From the NCBI GenBank assembly GCA_964641155.1, contig CAZXJO010000004.1:1-64000 (forward strand): a stretch of DNA of 64,000 nucleotides, given 5' to 3'. Made by a program: the position numbers and the translations under genes. Below are positions 25,695-34,388 of this stretch, piece by piece (position 1 is the stretch's first letter; each line of letters opens with the position of its first letter). The notes beneath the pieces were generated by a model. The model did not search any database. It saw only the letters and a program-made list of their open reading frames with translations, and was not told the origin of the DNA. This DNA is from DTCV01 sp964641155. Its GTDB lineage: Archaea; Thermoproteota; Thermoprotei_A; Sulfolobales; NBVN01.

Positions 25695-26575
25695 TACTTA
25701 AGAGGTTGGAGGAAGTTAGGAAGAGACGTCTTAAGGAGATGTGGGAGACGTTTAAGTCTAATAGGCCAGCGTGTGTGTCGCTGTACGTAGTGACTGCAAT
25801 TATCGGGTTAACGATTGTAGGTCTGTTTTACACTCCTTACGGCCCCTACGACTTCGACTTAAGTAGGGCTAGGCAACCCCCTTCACCCATGCATCTCCTA
25901 GGGACTGACGAACTGGGTAGGGACATACTCAGCAGGATAATGGTCGGCGGTAGGTACACCATCGGAATCTCAGTCGTATCCGTCCTCCTAGGCGCGTTGT
26001 TGGGGAGTACCCTCGGCCTAATTTCAGGCTACTTCGGAGGTCGTTTAGACACATTAATACAGAGAGTGGTTGACGTGGCGTTGGCTTTCCCAACCACACT
26101 GCTGGCCATAGCGTTGATGGTATCGCTGGGGCCCGGGGTTGCGAGCCTCATAGTGGCGTTGTCGATAAGCACGTTCCCAGTCTACGCTAGGTTGGTTAGG
26201 GGGGCGGTACTGCAGCTAATTAATGAAGATTACGTAACCGCTGTGAAATTGTTGGGCAGGAGTTCTTGGTACATAATGTTCAAGCACGTACTACCTAACG
26301 TCTTATCAGTGATAATCGTACAATCCACGTACTACTTAGGGTTCTCGATATTATTAGCGTCTTCATTAGGTTTCCTAGGATTAGGGATCCCAGCACCCAC
26401 GCCCGAGTGGGGTGCGATGATCGGGGGTGGTAGAGTTTATCTCTTCAGCTCCCCACACATTGTAGTGTTTCCTGGGCTGTTCATAATGGCCACAGCCCTA
26501 TCATTTAACCTGATCGGTGACGGCCTCAGGGACGCGTTAGACCCTAGATCTAGGATGTTTATTAGGAGGTTCTGA
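25679..26575 (+). CDS. oligopeptide ABC importer permease, DppC/OppC family
   Basis: 298 residues. It has the DppC-type N-terminal cytosolic helix and first membrane helix, then the family motif HLLGTDELGRDILSRIMVGG, and the EAA loop GRSSWYIMFKHVLPNVL, followed by LGLGIPAPTPEWGAMI. It pairs with the DppB-type permease encoded just upstream. The ATG lies within the last codons of that gene, so the two are translationally coupled. The ATPase gene follows after 3 bases. Confidence 0.95.
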   Translation: MESELILKRLEEVRKRRLKEMWETFKSNRPACVSLYVVTAIIGLTIVGLFYTPYGPYDFDLSRARQPPSPMHLLGTDELGRDILSRIMVGGRYTIGISVVSVLLGALLGSTLGLISGYFGGRLDTLIQRVVDVALAFPTTLLAIALMVSLGPGVASLIVALSISTFPVYARLVRGAVLQLINEDYVTAVKLLGRSSWYIMFKHVLPNVLSVIIVQSTYYLGFSILLASSLGFLGLGIPAPTPEWGAMIGGGRVYLFSSPHIVVFPGLFIMATALSFNLIGDGLRDALDPRSRMFIRRF

Positions 26576-26578
26576 GCC

Positions 26579-27562
26579 ATGGAGAAGGTTGTTGACATAA
26601 TTGATTTGAGGGTGTACTACTACCTCCCCCAAGGTACGGTCAAGGCCGTGGATGGGATTAACTTAGACGTGATCAAAGGCGAGATATTGGGGATTGCCGG
26701 TGAGAGCGGTTCAGGTAAGTCAACACTTGCCTTAGCCGTTGCCGGCCTGTTAAGGCCTCCCGCCAAAGTTGTGTCGGGGAAAATATTATTCAACGGCGTT
26801 GACATCCTTAAGCTAAGCAACGAGGAGTTGAGGCGGTTCAGGGGCAGTAAGATAGGTATGATCTTCCAGGACCCTAACACATACTTAAACCCGATCTACA
26901 CCGTCGGCTTTCAAGTTGGCGAGGTGTTTGAGGCCCATAAGGGCGGTCCGTTGGGTAAGTACTTGAGTGAGGTCATCAGGCTCTTCAAAGCTGTTAAGAT
27001 AGCCGACCCTGAGAGAAGGGTTAACGCATACCCCCATCAAATGAGCGGTGGTATGAAGCAGAGGGTCTTAATATCTATGGCGGTGGCGGGTGATCCGGAG
27101 CTCATAGTTGCGGATGAGCCGACATCAGCTCTAGACGTTACCGTCCAAGCCGAAATAGTCGAACTACTAAACGAGATTAGGGAGAGGATGAAGACCTCCA
27201 TCATATTCATAACTCATGACTTAGCGTTGCTTGTAGAGATAGCGAATAGGGTGGCTATCATGTACGCTGGTAAGTTAGTTGAGGTGGGTAGGTCTGACGA
27301 ATTAGTACAAGACCCCTTACATCCGTACACTAAGGCATTACTTTCTTCCCTAAGATATGAGAGGAAGAAAAAGCTCACATCCATCAAGGGCTCAATATCT
27401 AGCTTGATAGATCCACCTCCTGGGTGCAGGTTCCATCCGAGGTGTCCTTACGCGCTTCCTAAGTGCTCCAAGCTAGAGCCACAACTACACGACGTAGGAG
27501 GTAGGAAGGTGTCTTGTTTCCTAGTGGGTGATGGGTATGGAGGCGGTGATGAAGGTAATTAA
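26579..27562 (+). CDS. oligopeptide ABC importer ATPase, DppD/OppD family
   Basis: 327 residues. Walker A is GESGSGKSTLALAV, the signature is MSGGMKQRVLISMAV, Walker B is LIVADEPTSALDVTVQAE, and the switch is FITHDLALL. The C-terminal oligopeptide-transporter extension with the iron-sulfur type cysteines (PPGCRFHPRCPYALPKCSKLEP, then VSCFLVG) is complete. It forms a heterodimer with the DppF-type ATPase encoded next, whose start lies 14 bases inside this gene. Confidence 0.95.
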   Translation: MEKVVDIIDLRVYYYLPQGTVKAVDGINLDVIKGEILGIAGESGSGKSTLALAVAGLLRPPAKVVSGKILFNGVDILKLSNEELRRFRGSKIGMIFQDPNTYLNPIYTVGFQVGEVFEAHKGGPLGKYLSEVIRLFKAVKIADPERRVNAYPHQMSGGMKQRVLISMAVAGDPELIVADEPTSALDVTVQAEIVELLNEIRERMKTSIIFITHDLALLVEIANRVAIMYAGKLVEVGRSDELVQDPLHPYTKALLSSLRYERKKKLTSIKGSISSLIDPPPGCRFHPRCPYALPKCSKLEPQLHDVGGRKVSCFLVGDGYGGGDEGN

Positions 27563-28505
27563 CGTAAGGAAGTACTTCCCAGTGTCCACCGGTATTTTCT
27601 CAAGTAAGAAATATGTGAGGGCTGTCGATAACGTGGACTTAGAGCTCTTCAGGGGTGAAGTACTGGCATTAGTCGGTGAGAGCGGTTCGGGTAAATCAAC
27701 CCTCGGGAAGATCATCGTAGGTCTGCAAAGACCCGACGCAGGTGAGGTACTGTATAAGGGCATCAACATTTACAGGATAGGTAACTCGTCCCTTAACAGC
27801 GTGAGGCATAAGATACAGGCAGTTTTTCAAAACCCTGACAGTAGCTTGAACCCTAGGATGCAGGTTTTCAGCATATTATGTGAGGCCATAACGACTAAGA
27901 AACCGGAGTTAAGTAAATCGGAGGTCGTTGAAGAGGTAATCAAGCTGTTAACTATTGTAGGGCTTTCAAAAGACCACATATTTAAGTACCCGCACGAACT
28001 CTCCGGAGGTGAGAGGCAGAGGGTAGCTATTGCGAGGGCCCTCGCCGTCGAGCCCGAGGTTCTCGTAGCTGATGAGATCGTTTCAGCCTTAGACGTGTCG
28101 GTGAGGGCTCAAGTAATGAATGTTTTAATGGACGTCATAAATAAGTACAAGCTAAGCGTTATCTTCATAACCCATGACATGGGGTTGGTGTGGAGCATCT
28201 CGGATAGAGTTGCTGTGATGTACCTAGGCAAGATAGTTGAGGAGGGTTCTACGGAGGAGATATTTCAGGCCCCCCTACACCCCTACACGAAAATGCTTCT
28301 AGTGTCCTCCCCAACAGCGTCATCGACTATGGCTCATAAGGACTTAAGATTTAAAGCTAGGGGCGAACCTCCAAGCCCCATCGACCCCCCGAAGGGATGT
28401 AAGTTCGTCACTAGGTGCCCCTTAGCTGACGCAGAATGCCATGAAGTGGAGCCTAAACTGAACGCAGTATCGGGGACTCATAAAGTAGCCTGCATGAAGG
28501 TATGA
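27549..28505 (+). CDS. oligopeptide ABC importer ATPase, DppF/OppF family
   Basis: About 318 residues from ATG 27549, chosen because GGAGG (27539-27543) lies 5 bases before it; upstream in-frame starts at 27528, 27531 and 27537 would precede that motif. Walker A is GESGSGKSTLGKII, the signature is LSGGERQRVAIARAL, and the switch is FITHDMGLV. Walker B reads VLVADEIVSALDVSVRAQ, with Ile-Val where most OppF proteins have Pro-Thr, a mild change. The C-terminal cysteine region (PKGCKFVTRCPLADAEC) is present. It completes the ATPase pair. Confidence 0.94.
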   Translation: MKVINVRKYFPVSTGIFSSKKYVRAVDNVDLELFRGEVLALVGESGSGKSTLGKIIVGLQRPDAGEVLYKGINIYRIGNSSLNSVRHKIQAVFQNPDSSLNPRMQVFSILCEAITTKKPELSKSEVVEEVIKLLTIVGLSKDHIFKYPHELSGGERQRVAIARALAVEPEVLVADEIVSALDVSVRAQVMNVLMDVINKYKLSVIFITHDMGLVWSISDRVAVMYLGKIVEEGSTEEIFQAPLHPYTKMLLVSSPTASSTMAHKDLRFKARGEPPSPIDPPKGCKFVTRCPLADAECHEVEPKLNAVSGTHKVACMKV

Positions 28506-28632
28506 ACTCAACCGAAATGAAATTTATAACTACGCCTTACTTGTTTGCTAAAATTCTTTTCTTGTACTTTATAACTTATAATATTTGATTAAAGATTAAA
28601 AACCCCTGATTTTTAGTATTCGGGGTATCTCT

Positions 28633-30285
28633 ATGAGACTAAGTAAGGGTGTAACAACCAAGACTGTGGCAATATTAATAGTTGCGGTCGTAATAATTGC
28701 TGTGGTCGCTGGTTCAGCCCTACTCAGAGGTCCTCCAGCACCTGTAACGACCACCCCCACAACAACCCCGCAGACCCCAACAACCTCACCTACGACTACG
28801 GTTCAGCCAACCCCGACGATCACCACCACCAAAGACACGGTTAGAGTCGCTATAGGTGTGGATTTAGACACAGTAGATCCTCACGACATAACAACCACTA
28901 TGGTCTTCAACGTCCTTAGGCACTGCTATGAAACGATAGTTTGGGTTGACAGTAAGGGTAACGTAATACCTTGGTTGGCTGAGAGATGGGAGGTGTCGGA
29001 GGACGGTAAGGTTTACACCTTCTACATCAGGAAGGGTGTGAAATTCCATGACGGCACACCATTAAATGCCAGTGTTGTGAAGGCAAACTTCGATAGGTGG
29101 ATGGATCCGACGGTTAAGGTGGCTCAGAGAGGTCAGCTAGGACCGTTATCTAAGGCTGAGGTCGTGGACGAATACACGGTGAGGGTTTACTTGAAAGAGC
29201 CCTTCGCAGTGTTCTTGAAGTCTTTGAGTACCTACCTCTTCATAACGAGTTCTAAAGTGATAGCTACTTATGGCAACAAATCTATAACTGAGGTAGTGGG
29301 TACGGGGCCCTACAAGTTCGTTGCTTGGGAGAAGGGTAAGAGGATAGTCTTAGAGAGGAACGAGGAATACTGGGGTGGAAAATCCATACTGAAGAGGATT
29401 GAATGGCTCATCATACCTGAAGCTTCCACCAGGTTAGCTGCGTTACTCGCAGGTGACGTCGACTTCGCATTCAACTTACCGCCCACCGACCTGGAGAGGG
29501 TTAAGAACGATCCGAGATTCGTTCCGGTACTACCTGTGAGTAATAGGATAATATTCGTAGCGATGGTTCCTAGGGGACCCCTAGCAGACCCCAGGGTTAG
29601 GCAGGCAATTAACTACGCCGTTGATGTTGATGCAATAATTAACAGCGTCCTCTACGGCCTAGGGATAAGGACCAACGCACCGTTACCGCCGCACTTCTTC
29701 GGATACCATGAAATGCCCGCATACGGATACAACGTTGAGAAGGCCAAGCAATTATTGGCCGAGGCAGGTTATCCGAACGGCTTTAAAGTGACGCTAATGC
29801 ATCCCGCCGGCAGGTACATGCAGGATAAGCAGGTATCTGAAGCAATTCAAGCATACCTCTCCAAGGTAGGCATCACCGTTGAGTTGAAGACCATGGACTG
29901 GCCTAGCTTCGTCGCCGAGTTAAGGAAGCCACTGAATGAGAAGACGTACGATATGGTGTTCCTGGGTTGGGGTCCTGGTGTTGCAGACGCTCACTTCGCG
30001 CTTTACGGTCAGTTCCACTCATCTCAGGCACCTCCCGCCGGCTTAGCGGCCGCACACTACAACAACTCAGAAGTAGATAAGTTACTAGAACTAGGTATGA
30101 GTGATGTGAACGAGTCTAAGAGGGCTGAGTACTATAAGAAGGCTATAGAGATCATATGGAAGGACGCACCTTGGCTATTCCTCTACACCCAGAAATGGTT
30201 CTACGCGTCATCCGCCCAGCTACAGAACTTCACAGTGAACATCGACGGAGAGCAAGTGTTCTTCCATAAAGCGTATTTCAAGTGA
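28633..30285 (+). CDS. oligopeptide ABC importer substrate-binding protein (SBP family 5)
   Basis: 550 residues. An N-terminal membrane anchor (TVAILIVAVVIIAVVAG) is followed by a Thr/Pro-rich linker of about 35 residues, the usual stalk that holds archaeal binding proteins at the surface. The SBP-5 domain shows VIPWLAERWEVSEDGKVYTF, FYIRKGVKFHDGTPLNA, VGTGPYKFVAWEKGKRIVLE and QAINYAVDVDAII. It captures peptides or related solutes for the permease and ATPases encoded upstream. The gap of 127 AT-rich bases before it holds a TATA-like GATTAAAAA, so it may also have its own promoter and be made in excess. Confidence 0.93.
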   Translation: MRLSKGVTTKTVAILIVAVVIIAVVAGSALLRGPPAPVTTTPTTTPQTPTTSPTTTVQPTPTITTTKDTVRVAIGVDLDTVDPHDITTTMVFNVLRHCYETIVWVDSKGNVIPWLAERWEVSEDGKVYTFYIRKGVKFHDGTPLNASVVKANFDRWMDPTVKVAQRGQLGPLSKAEVVDEYTVRVYLKEPFAVFLKSLSTYLFITSSKVIATYGNKSITEVVGTGPYKFVAWEKGKRIVLERNEEYWGGKSILKRIEWLIIPEASTRLAALLAGDVDFAFNLPPTDLERVKNDPRFVPVLPVSNRIIFVAMVPRGPLADPRVRQAINYAVDVDAIINSVLYGLGIRTNAPLPPHFFGYHEMPAYGYNVEKAKQLLAEAGYPNGFKVTLMHPAGRYMQDKQVSEAIQAYLSKVGITVELKTMDWPSFVAELRKPLNEKTYDMVFLGWGPGVADAHFALYGQFHSSQAPPAGLAAAHYNNSEVDKLLELGMSDVNESKRAEYYKKAIEIIWKDAPWLFLYTQKWFYASSAQLQNFTVNIDGEQVFFHKAYFK

Positions 30286-30355
30286 GTAGAACCAAAACCT
30301 CAATCAATTTTTACAAATAATCCTTTATAGTAAACCCACCTCAAAGTTATGGGGG

Positions 30356-31453
30356 ATGTCCGTGGGTAATCTTGATAAGTTACTCAAGTTAATGGACTTC
30401 AAGGAGTTGGACTTAATCATCTTAGGCGGTCAGCCCAACATCAGTTACTTCATCGGCGTGCCCAAGCCCTCAGGTTGTTTACTGATTGGTTGGAAAGATG
30501 GTTATATCGAGCTGCTTACACCGTTACTTGATTACGATAGGGTGTTGAAGTATGCTGAAGGCGGTGGAGTTAGGGTGGTGCCCTACGCTACTTATAAGGT
30601 GGACCCCACATATGAAGTGGTTCCTGACCCGGTAAGCTATGTAAAAAGCAAAGTTTCACGTGGTTTTAAGGTAGGCACAGACCTAGGCTACATCAACTTC
30701 ACGTTATACAGGTTAATATCGTCTCTAGGCGGCGAGAATGTCGTGAACGTTACGGAGGACATCCTAAAGCTCAGGTCTATTAAGGACGAGGTTGAGGTGG
30801 ACTCAATCACCAACGCGTTAAGGATTACTGAGGACGCGCTAACTAAGGTCCTAAACGAGCTGAGGCCGGGAATGACCGAGCTGGAGATTGTGGGGTTGCT
30901 TGAGGACTACTTGAGGCGTTTAGGGGCTGAGGGAACAGCGTTCGACACCATAGTTGCTTCAGGACGTAATTCCGCGTACCCTCACGCATTACCGAGTAGT
31001 AAAGTTATGGGGGATGGTGATCACTTAGTCATAGATGTAGGTGCGATTTTCAGATCTTACTGCTCAGACATCACTAGGACGGTTTTTGTAGGGGGAGCCC
31101 CTGATGAGGTCCCTAAGTTGCTTGATGCGGTTATAGAGGCGTTAGAGGTTGCTGAGGACTACGTAGGCCCGTACGTTAAGGTATCAGACGTGGACTCCGC
31201 TGTTAGGAAGGTCTTGAGTAGGTACGGATATGATAGGTACTTCATCCACTCGTCAGGGCATGGGGTGGGGATCGAAGTCCATGAACATCCAAGGATTGCT
31301 CGCGGGGTTGATGCTGAGCTAGTGCCCGGTATGGTGGTCACGTTGGAACCTGGCGTGTATCTGAGGGATTTGTGCGGGGTGCGGGTGGAGGATATGGTCT
31401 TCATAACCAGTTCGGGGAGGAAGGTCCTAAACAGGCTAAGTCACAGGATTTAA
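30356..31453 (+). CDS. Xaa-Pro dipeptidase/aminopeptidase (M24 family)
   Basis: 365 residues. The N-terminal creatinase-like domain (about 1-130) is followed by a pita-bread metallopeptidase domain. Metal ligands are seen in VIDVGAIFRSYCSDITRTVF (two aspartates), the histidine of HSSGHGVGIEVHEHP, and the glutamates of VTLEPGVYL and CGVRVEDMVF. It cleaves the bond before proline in short peptides. The start is ATG 30356 or GTG 30362; GGGGG at 30351-30355 suits the second better. It directly follows the oligopeptide importer, so imported peptides may be its substrate. Confidence 0.93.
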   Translation: MSVGNLDKLLKLMDFKELDLIILGGQPNISYFIGVPKPSGCLLIGWKDGYIELLTPLLDYDRVLKYAEGGGVRVVPYATYKVDPTYEVVPDPVSYVKSKVSRGFKVGTDLGYINFTLYRLISSLGGENVVNVTEDILKLRSIKDEVEVDSITNALRITEDALTKVLNELRPGMTELEIVGLLEDYLRRLGAEGTAFDTIVASGRNSAYPHALPSSKVMGDGDHLVIDVGAIFRSYCSDITRTVFVGGAPDEVPKLLDAVIEALEVAEDYVGPYVKVSDVDSAVRKVLSRYGYDRYFIHSSGHGVGIEVHEHPRIARGVDAELVPGMVVTLEPGVYLRDLCGVRVEDMVFITSSGRKVLNRLSHRI

Positions 31454-31467
31454 CACCTTACTTATTA

Positions 31468-32337
31468 TTAGGTGTCAACCTCCTCGCTAAACTTGTTCAA
31501 GACCACGGGCATGTTCATGAAGGCAACATGCACATTCCCGGAATAGAACCTCGTCTTAACACCTCTCTCGCTAAGCAGTTTATCTACTTCATGTGCGGTT
31601 AGTTTGGCTGGGTCATGTACCTGCGAAGCGATGGCGAAGTTACATGAGTAGCCGTATGAGGGCACCCAGACGGAGTACTCTCGAACTATGTTGAACGTTT
31701 CCTTAAGGTTGCGTATGGTGTTCCTGTAGGTGTTGGGGTAGAAGAAGGAGTTCCCTACCTGGGAAACTACTATGCCGTCTTCGTTGAGTATTCTGAGGAG
31801 CTTGAGGTAGAAGTCCTTGGAGTACAGTGACTTCGAGATCTCAGGGCCGTGGGGGTCTGTGAGGTCTAAGATAATTACATCGAACACCTCATTTGATTCC
31901 TCAACGTATTTGAGGCCATCCATTATAACGGTTCTACTCCTCGGGTCGTAGAAAGAACCTCTGTGCATCTCAGCTAAGTGCTCCTTCACCAACTCCACGA
32001 GCTCGCCGTCAATATCTACCATGACGGCATCAGCGATCGTCGAATGTTTAAGTACTTCCCGTAACGTAGCGCCTTCGCCGCCACCGATTATGAGAGCCTT
32101 CCTCGGATTTGAGTGGGTTACCATGGCCGGGTGCACCAATGACTCATGGTAGATGAATTCGTCAGCCACCGTGGACTGTATCAGGGAGTCCAATATCAGT
32201 GCCTTACCGAACTCCTCTAACTCAACTATTTGGACGGACTGATACTTAGTTTTAGTGTTGACCAACATCCCCTTCAAGCTGGCTAACAGCTTAGTTGTTT
32301 TTGAAACTGGCTCGAGGGCTACAATGTTGGAGAACAT
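31468..32337 (-). CDS. speE: polyamine aminopropyltransferase (spermidine synthase family)
   Basis: About 289 residues. It moves aminopropyl groups from decarboxylated S-adenosylmethionine to putrescine, agmatine or longer amines; thermophile enzymes are often broad. Motifs: YQSVQIVELEEFGKALILD, DEFIYHESLVHPAM, the nucleotide-binding ALIIGGGEGATLREVLKH, AVMVDIDGELVEL, and DVIILDLTDPHGP. The open frame begins at 32355, but ATG 32337 has GGGTG 6 bases before it, while the ATG at 32355 has none, and a TATA-like element at 32369-32375 predicts start of transcription near 32346. Convergent with the M24 peptidase. Confidence 0.93.
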   Translation of the reverse strand: MFSNIVALEPVSKTTKLLASLKGMLVNTKTKYQSVQIVELEEFGKALILDSLIQSTVADEFIYHESLVHPAMVTHSNPRKALIIGGGEGATLREVLKHSTIADAVMVDIDGELVELVKEHLAEMHRGSFYDPRSRTVIMDGLKYVEESNEVFDVIILDLTDPHGPEISKSLYSKDFYLKLLRILNEDGIVVSQVGNSFFYPNTYRNTIRNLKETFNIVREYSVWVPSYGYSCNFAIASQVHDPAKLTAHEVDKLLSERGVKTRFYSGNVHVAFMNMPVVLNKFSEEVDT

Positions 32338-32397
32338 CTTAGACACCCTTAACATCAGTAGGGGAGGATTTTTAAGCCTTTAACCCATACTTCCTAA

Positions 32398-32454
32398 TTC
32401 GATGATGTTAAGTCCCTAAACCTCATGAGGTGTGTGGTAGGTAGGTCTGAGCTT
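32398..32454 (+). ncRNA. possible C/D-box guide sRNA (weak)
   Basis: A C-box-like ATGATGT (32402-32408) and a D box CTGA (32447-32450) lie 49 bases apart end to end, the size of archaeal C/D sRNAs. A TATA element TTTTTAA (32369-32375) predicts transcription start near 32398, just before the C box. Internal boxes are degenerate: ATGA (32425-32428) could be D' and GTGTGGT (from 32430) C'. The internal boxes are the weak point, so this may be chance. Confidence 0.25.
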
Positions 32455-32528
32455 CGGTTGAAGGTTGAGTGTTGAGTACTTCAGCCATGCACCTTCATTA
32501 ATGTGGGTGAGTACTTCATACCGCTTCC

Positions 32529-33329
32529 TCATCCCCTCGGATAATACTTGAACGTCTTATTCTGCGTTGATACGAAAACCTCCACTGAATCCTTGATGAG
32601 GCTCTTCATTATCTTAGGTATTAACACCCTCTCAAGCTGGAAAAGACCGGCTGTGTCGTCCATGTACACTGAGACTTTGATGGGTTTCTCACCTGAGTCT
32701 ATGTCGACTCTCTTAATGCTTAGAGCTGACAGGGCATGCATGTCAATCTTACCCAGCTTATATGGTATCCTGGCCCTACCTTCAGACATGTCCAAACCGT
32801 CGGCTAACTTAGTAATGCTACACTCAACGGTTAGGCATTCAGCTTCGTAACTGCTTGCATATATGGAGTGCAGTATTTCCTGCCTAATACTCACTAATCT
32901 CTTATCATAGATGTCTAGAGACTTCCTCAGCACCCTATCGACGATGTCTTTAGCTATTAACGCCCCCAGGAATTCGTGGTTGTCCCTATGTATGGCATTA
33001 CCCACATCATGCAGGTAAGCAGATAGGAACACTATAGCTTTAACCTCCTCCAAGCTCTTGGTGATGTTGTCCCTCATGGTCGTCATCTCCACGTTCCTCC
33101 TCAGCAAGAGGTCGAGGAGCTCTAAGGAAGTACCCGCGACGATTCTGGCGTGGACTACGCCGTGGTCGTTGTACTTCAGCCTAGTAACTGCCATCACGTT
33201 ACTCATCTTAAGTAGTTCATCAACTTCGTCATCGTCCTCCAGTAACTTACTGATCTTCTGAACAATGCCGGGCGAGGAAACATGTTTAACATATAATTGC
33301 GGGCTCACTAACACCATACGTAAAACCAA
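32529..33329 (-). CDS. HD-domain metal-dependent phosphohydrolase
   Basis: 266 residues. The HD-domain signature is complete: an early DHGVVHARIVAG histidine, the HD pair in SAYLHDVGNAIHRDNHEFLGA, and a later conserved aspartate in ITKLADGLDMSEGR. Such proteins hydrolyse phosphoesters, often nucleotides. The substrate cannot be told. The C-terminal third (residues 180-266) is a separate alpha/beta region with a SIKRVDIDSGEKPIKVSVYMDD stretch also seen in archaeal HD proteins of this kind. The ATG at 33329 matches the transcription start predicted from TTAAATA at 33350-33356, so the message is probably leaderless. Confidence 0.85.
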   Translation of the reverse strand: MVLRMVLVSPQLYVKHVSSPGIVQKISKLLEDDDEVDELLKMSNVMAVTRLKYNDHGVVHARIVAGTSLELLDLLLRRNVEMTTMRDNITKSLEEVKAIVFLSAYLHDVGNAIHRDNHEFLGALIAKDIVDRVLRKSLDIYDKRLVSIRQEILHSIYASSYEAECLTVECSITKLADGLDMSEGRARIPYKLGKIDMHALSALSIKRVDIDSGEKPIKVSVYMDDTAGLFQLERVLIPKIMKSLIKDSVEVFVSTQNKTFKYYPRG

Positions 33330-33349
33330 TGTAGGTATGGGTTAGGCGG

Positions 33350-33356
33350 TTAAATA
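33350..33356 (-). promoter_or_regulatory. TATA box for the HD-domain gene
   Basis: TATTTAA on the minus strand, centred 24 bases upstream of the ATG at 33329, predicting a leaderless transcript. It directly follows the D box of the sRNA encoded upstream on the same strand, so the two units are packed end to end. Confidence 0.45.
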
Positions 33357-33359
33357 CCT

Positions 33360-33412
33360 TCTCAGCTGATGGAGATCTCATCAGGTATCAGATGCGTGGG
33401 TCACATCATTCC
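33360..33412 (-). ncRNA. C/D-box guide sRNA with two complete box pairs
   Basis: Reading the minus strand: C box ATGATGT (33409-33403), an 11-base guide GACCCACGCAT (33402-33392), D' box CTGA (33391-33388), spacer TAC, C' box CTGATGA (33384-33378), a 12-base guide GATCTCCATCAG (33377-33366), and D box CTGA (33365-33362). Order, spacing and total length match archaeal 2'-O-methylation guides. A TATA element (minus TTAAATA, 33461-33467) predicts transcription start near 33438. A 7-bp hairpin at 33411-33428 (CCGTGGG/CCCGCGG with loop TTAC on the plus strand) lies just 5' of the C box. The targets, by complementarity, would contain AUGCGUGGGUC and CUGAUGGAGAUC; I cannot place them. Confidence 0.65.
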
Positions 33413-33534
33413 GTGGGTTACCCCGCGGCGGAGGTCTTCCAGCGTTCCCAGCGTTTCAAATATTTAAGCTTTCTCACACCTTCAAAAACTAGGTCAAGCC
33501 TTCCGCGGTCGACCACCCTAACCTTCAGTCCTGA

Positions 33535-34230
33535 TTAGTACTTTATAACATCCGTTAACGTCATACGGACCTCATTACCGTTCCTAGAGTAAGTAACCTC
33601 CACCGGTAGCTTGTACACTGCCTCCCTACTCACTGTTATTACTGCGTCATCAACTTCGATCCTGTACTTCCGAATCTCGACATCGCCGAGTGGTGTGTTC
33701 CTCCTCTCCCTACCTAGCTCTGAGATGCTGACGTTTTCGTAAATTAGCTTCAACGTTTCCTCATCAACTATGATGCTGCTTAAATTGCTGACGAGGCTTG
33801 CTGTGCCCAGCTTGTCCAACAAGTAATTGCTGAGGTAGTGCTCCGTATCGTACCTAACAACGTAGTACCTTATGGTGATGTTCTCACCTCCTTCCTCCTC
33901 CGGCGGAACCTGCATGGTCCCGGGTTGCACCAGGAATACGAGCCTGTCGTAGACACCTAGAACTTTCCCCCCAGCATCCAAGTTACCTGAGACTTGGTAG
34001 GCTAGTATAGCAACAATGTTGTCCCCCTCATACAGCTTCCCTATTATTTCATAAGGCCCCAACGTTTGCGGGGCTGTGACGCTTCCCCGATATATGAGAG
34101 ATAATCCATACACTGACGCAACTACCGCCGCGGCAAGTATTATAGCGGCGATTAATTTCGGGTTAATAGGTATGGTGCGCCTGGGTTTTCTAACCTTAAC
34201 AACCTTACCTGCGGTTTTCTTCTGATGCAT
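33535..34230 (-). CDS. membrane-anchored protein of unknown function
   Basis: 231 residues. A basic N-terminus (QKKTAGKVVKVRKPRRT) precedes one membrane helix (LIAAIILAAAVVASVYGLSL), so the remaining about 180 residues should lie outside the cell. The outer part is mostly beta-strand-like (YEIIGKLYEGDNIVAILAYQ, VYDRLVFLVQPG, VDDAVITVSREAVYKL), rich in charged residues, with an acidic loop PPEEEGGEN. I recognise no family. The ATG at 34230 fits a TATA box (TTAAATAA, minus, 34263-34270). It is divergent from the AAA ATPase gene. Confidence 0.6.
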   Translation of the reverse strand: MHQKKTAGKVVKVRKPRRTIPINPKLIAAIILAAAVVASVYGLSLIYRGSVTAPQTLGPYEIIGKLYEGDNIVAILAYQVSGNLDAGGKVLGVYDRLVFLVQPGTMQVPPEEEGGENITIRYYVVRYDTEHYLSNYLLDKLGTASLVSNLSSIIVDEETLKLIYENVSISELGRERRNTPLGDVEIRKYRIEVDDAVITVSREAVYKLPVEVTYSRNGNEVRMTLTDVIKY

Positions 34231-34388
34231 CAGACATCCTCTAAACTAGAATTTGAGATAGGTTATTTAAACGCTCAAACAGAGGAATGTACCCTAAACA
34301 CTGTGCCTATTTTTATTGACTTATGTAAGACTGAAGGGGTTACGAATTTTTAAGAGCCGTACTTCCTCAATACTTGGAGGGTTGCTGG

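Noticed and set aside
33411..33428. GC-rich hairpin as an intrinsic terminator for the 33535-34230 gene
   Set aside because: No T-run follows the hairpin, and it lies directly before the C box of the sRNA, so a role in that RNA is more likely.
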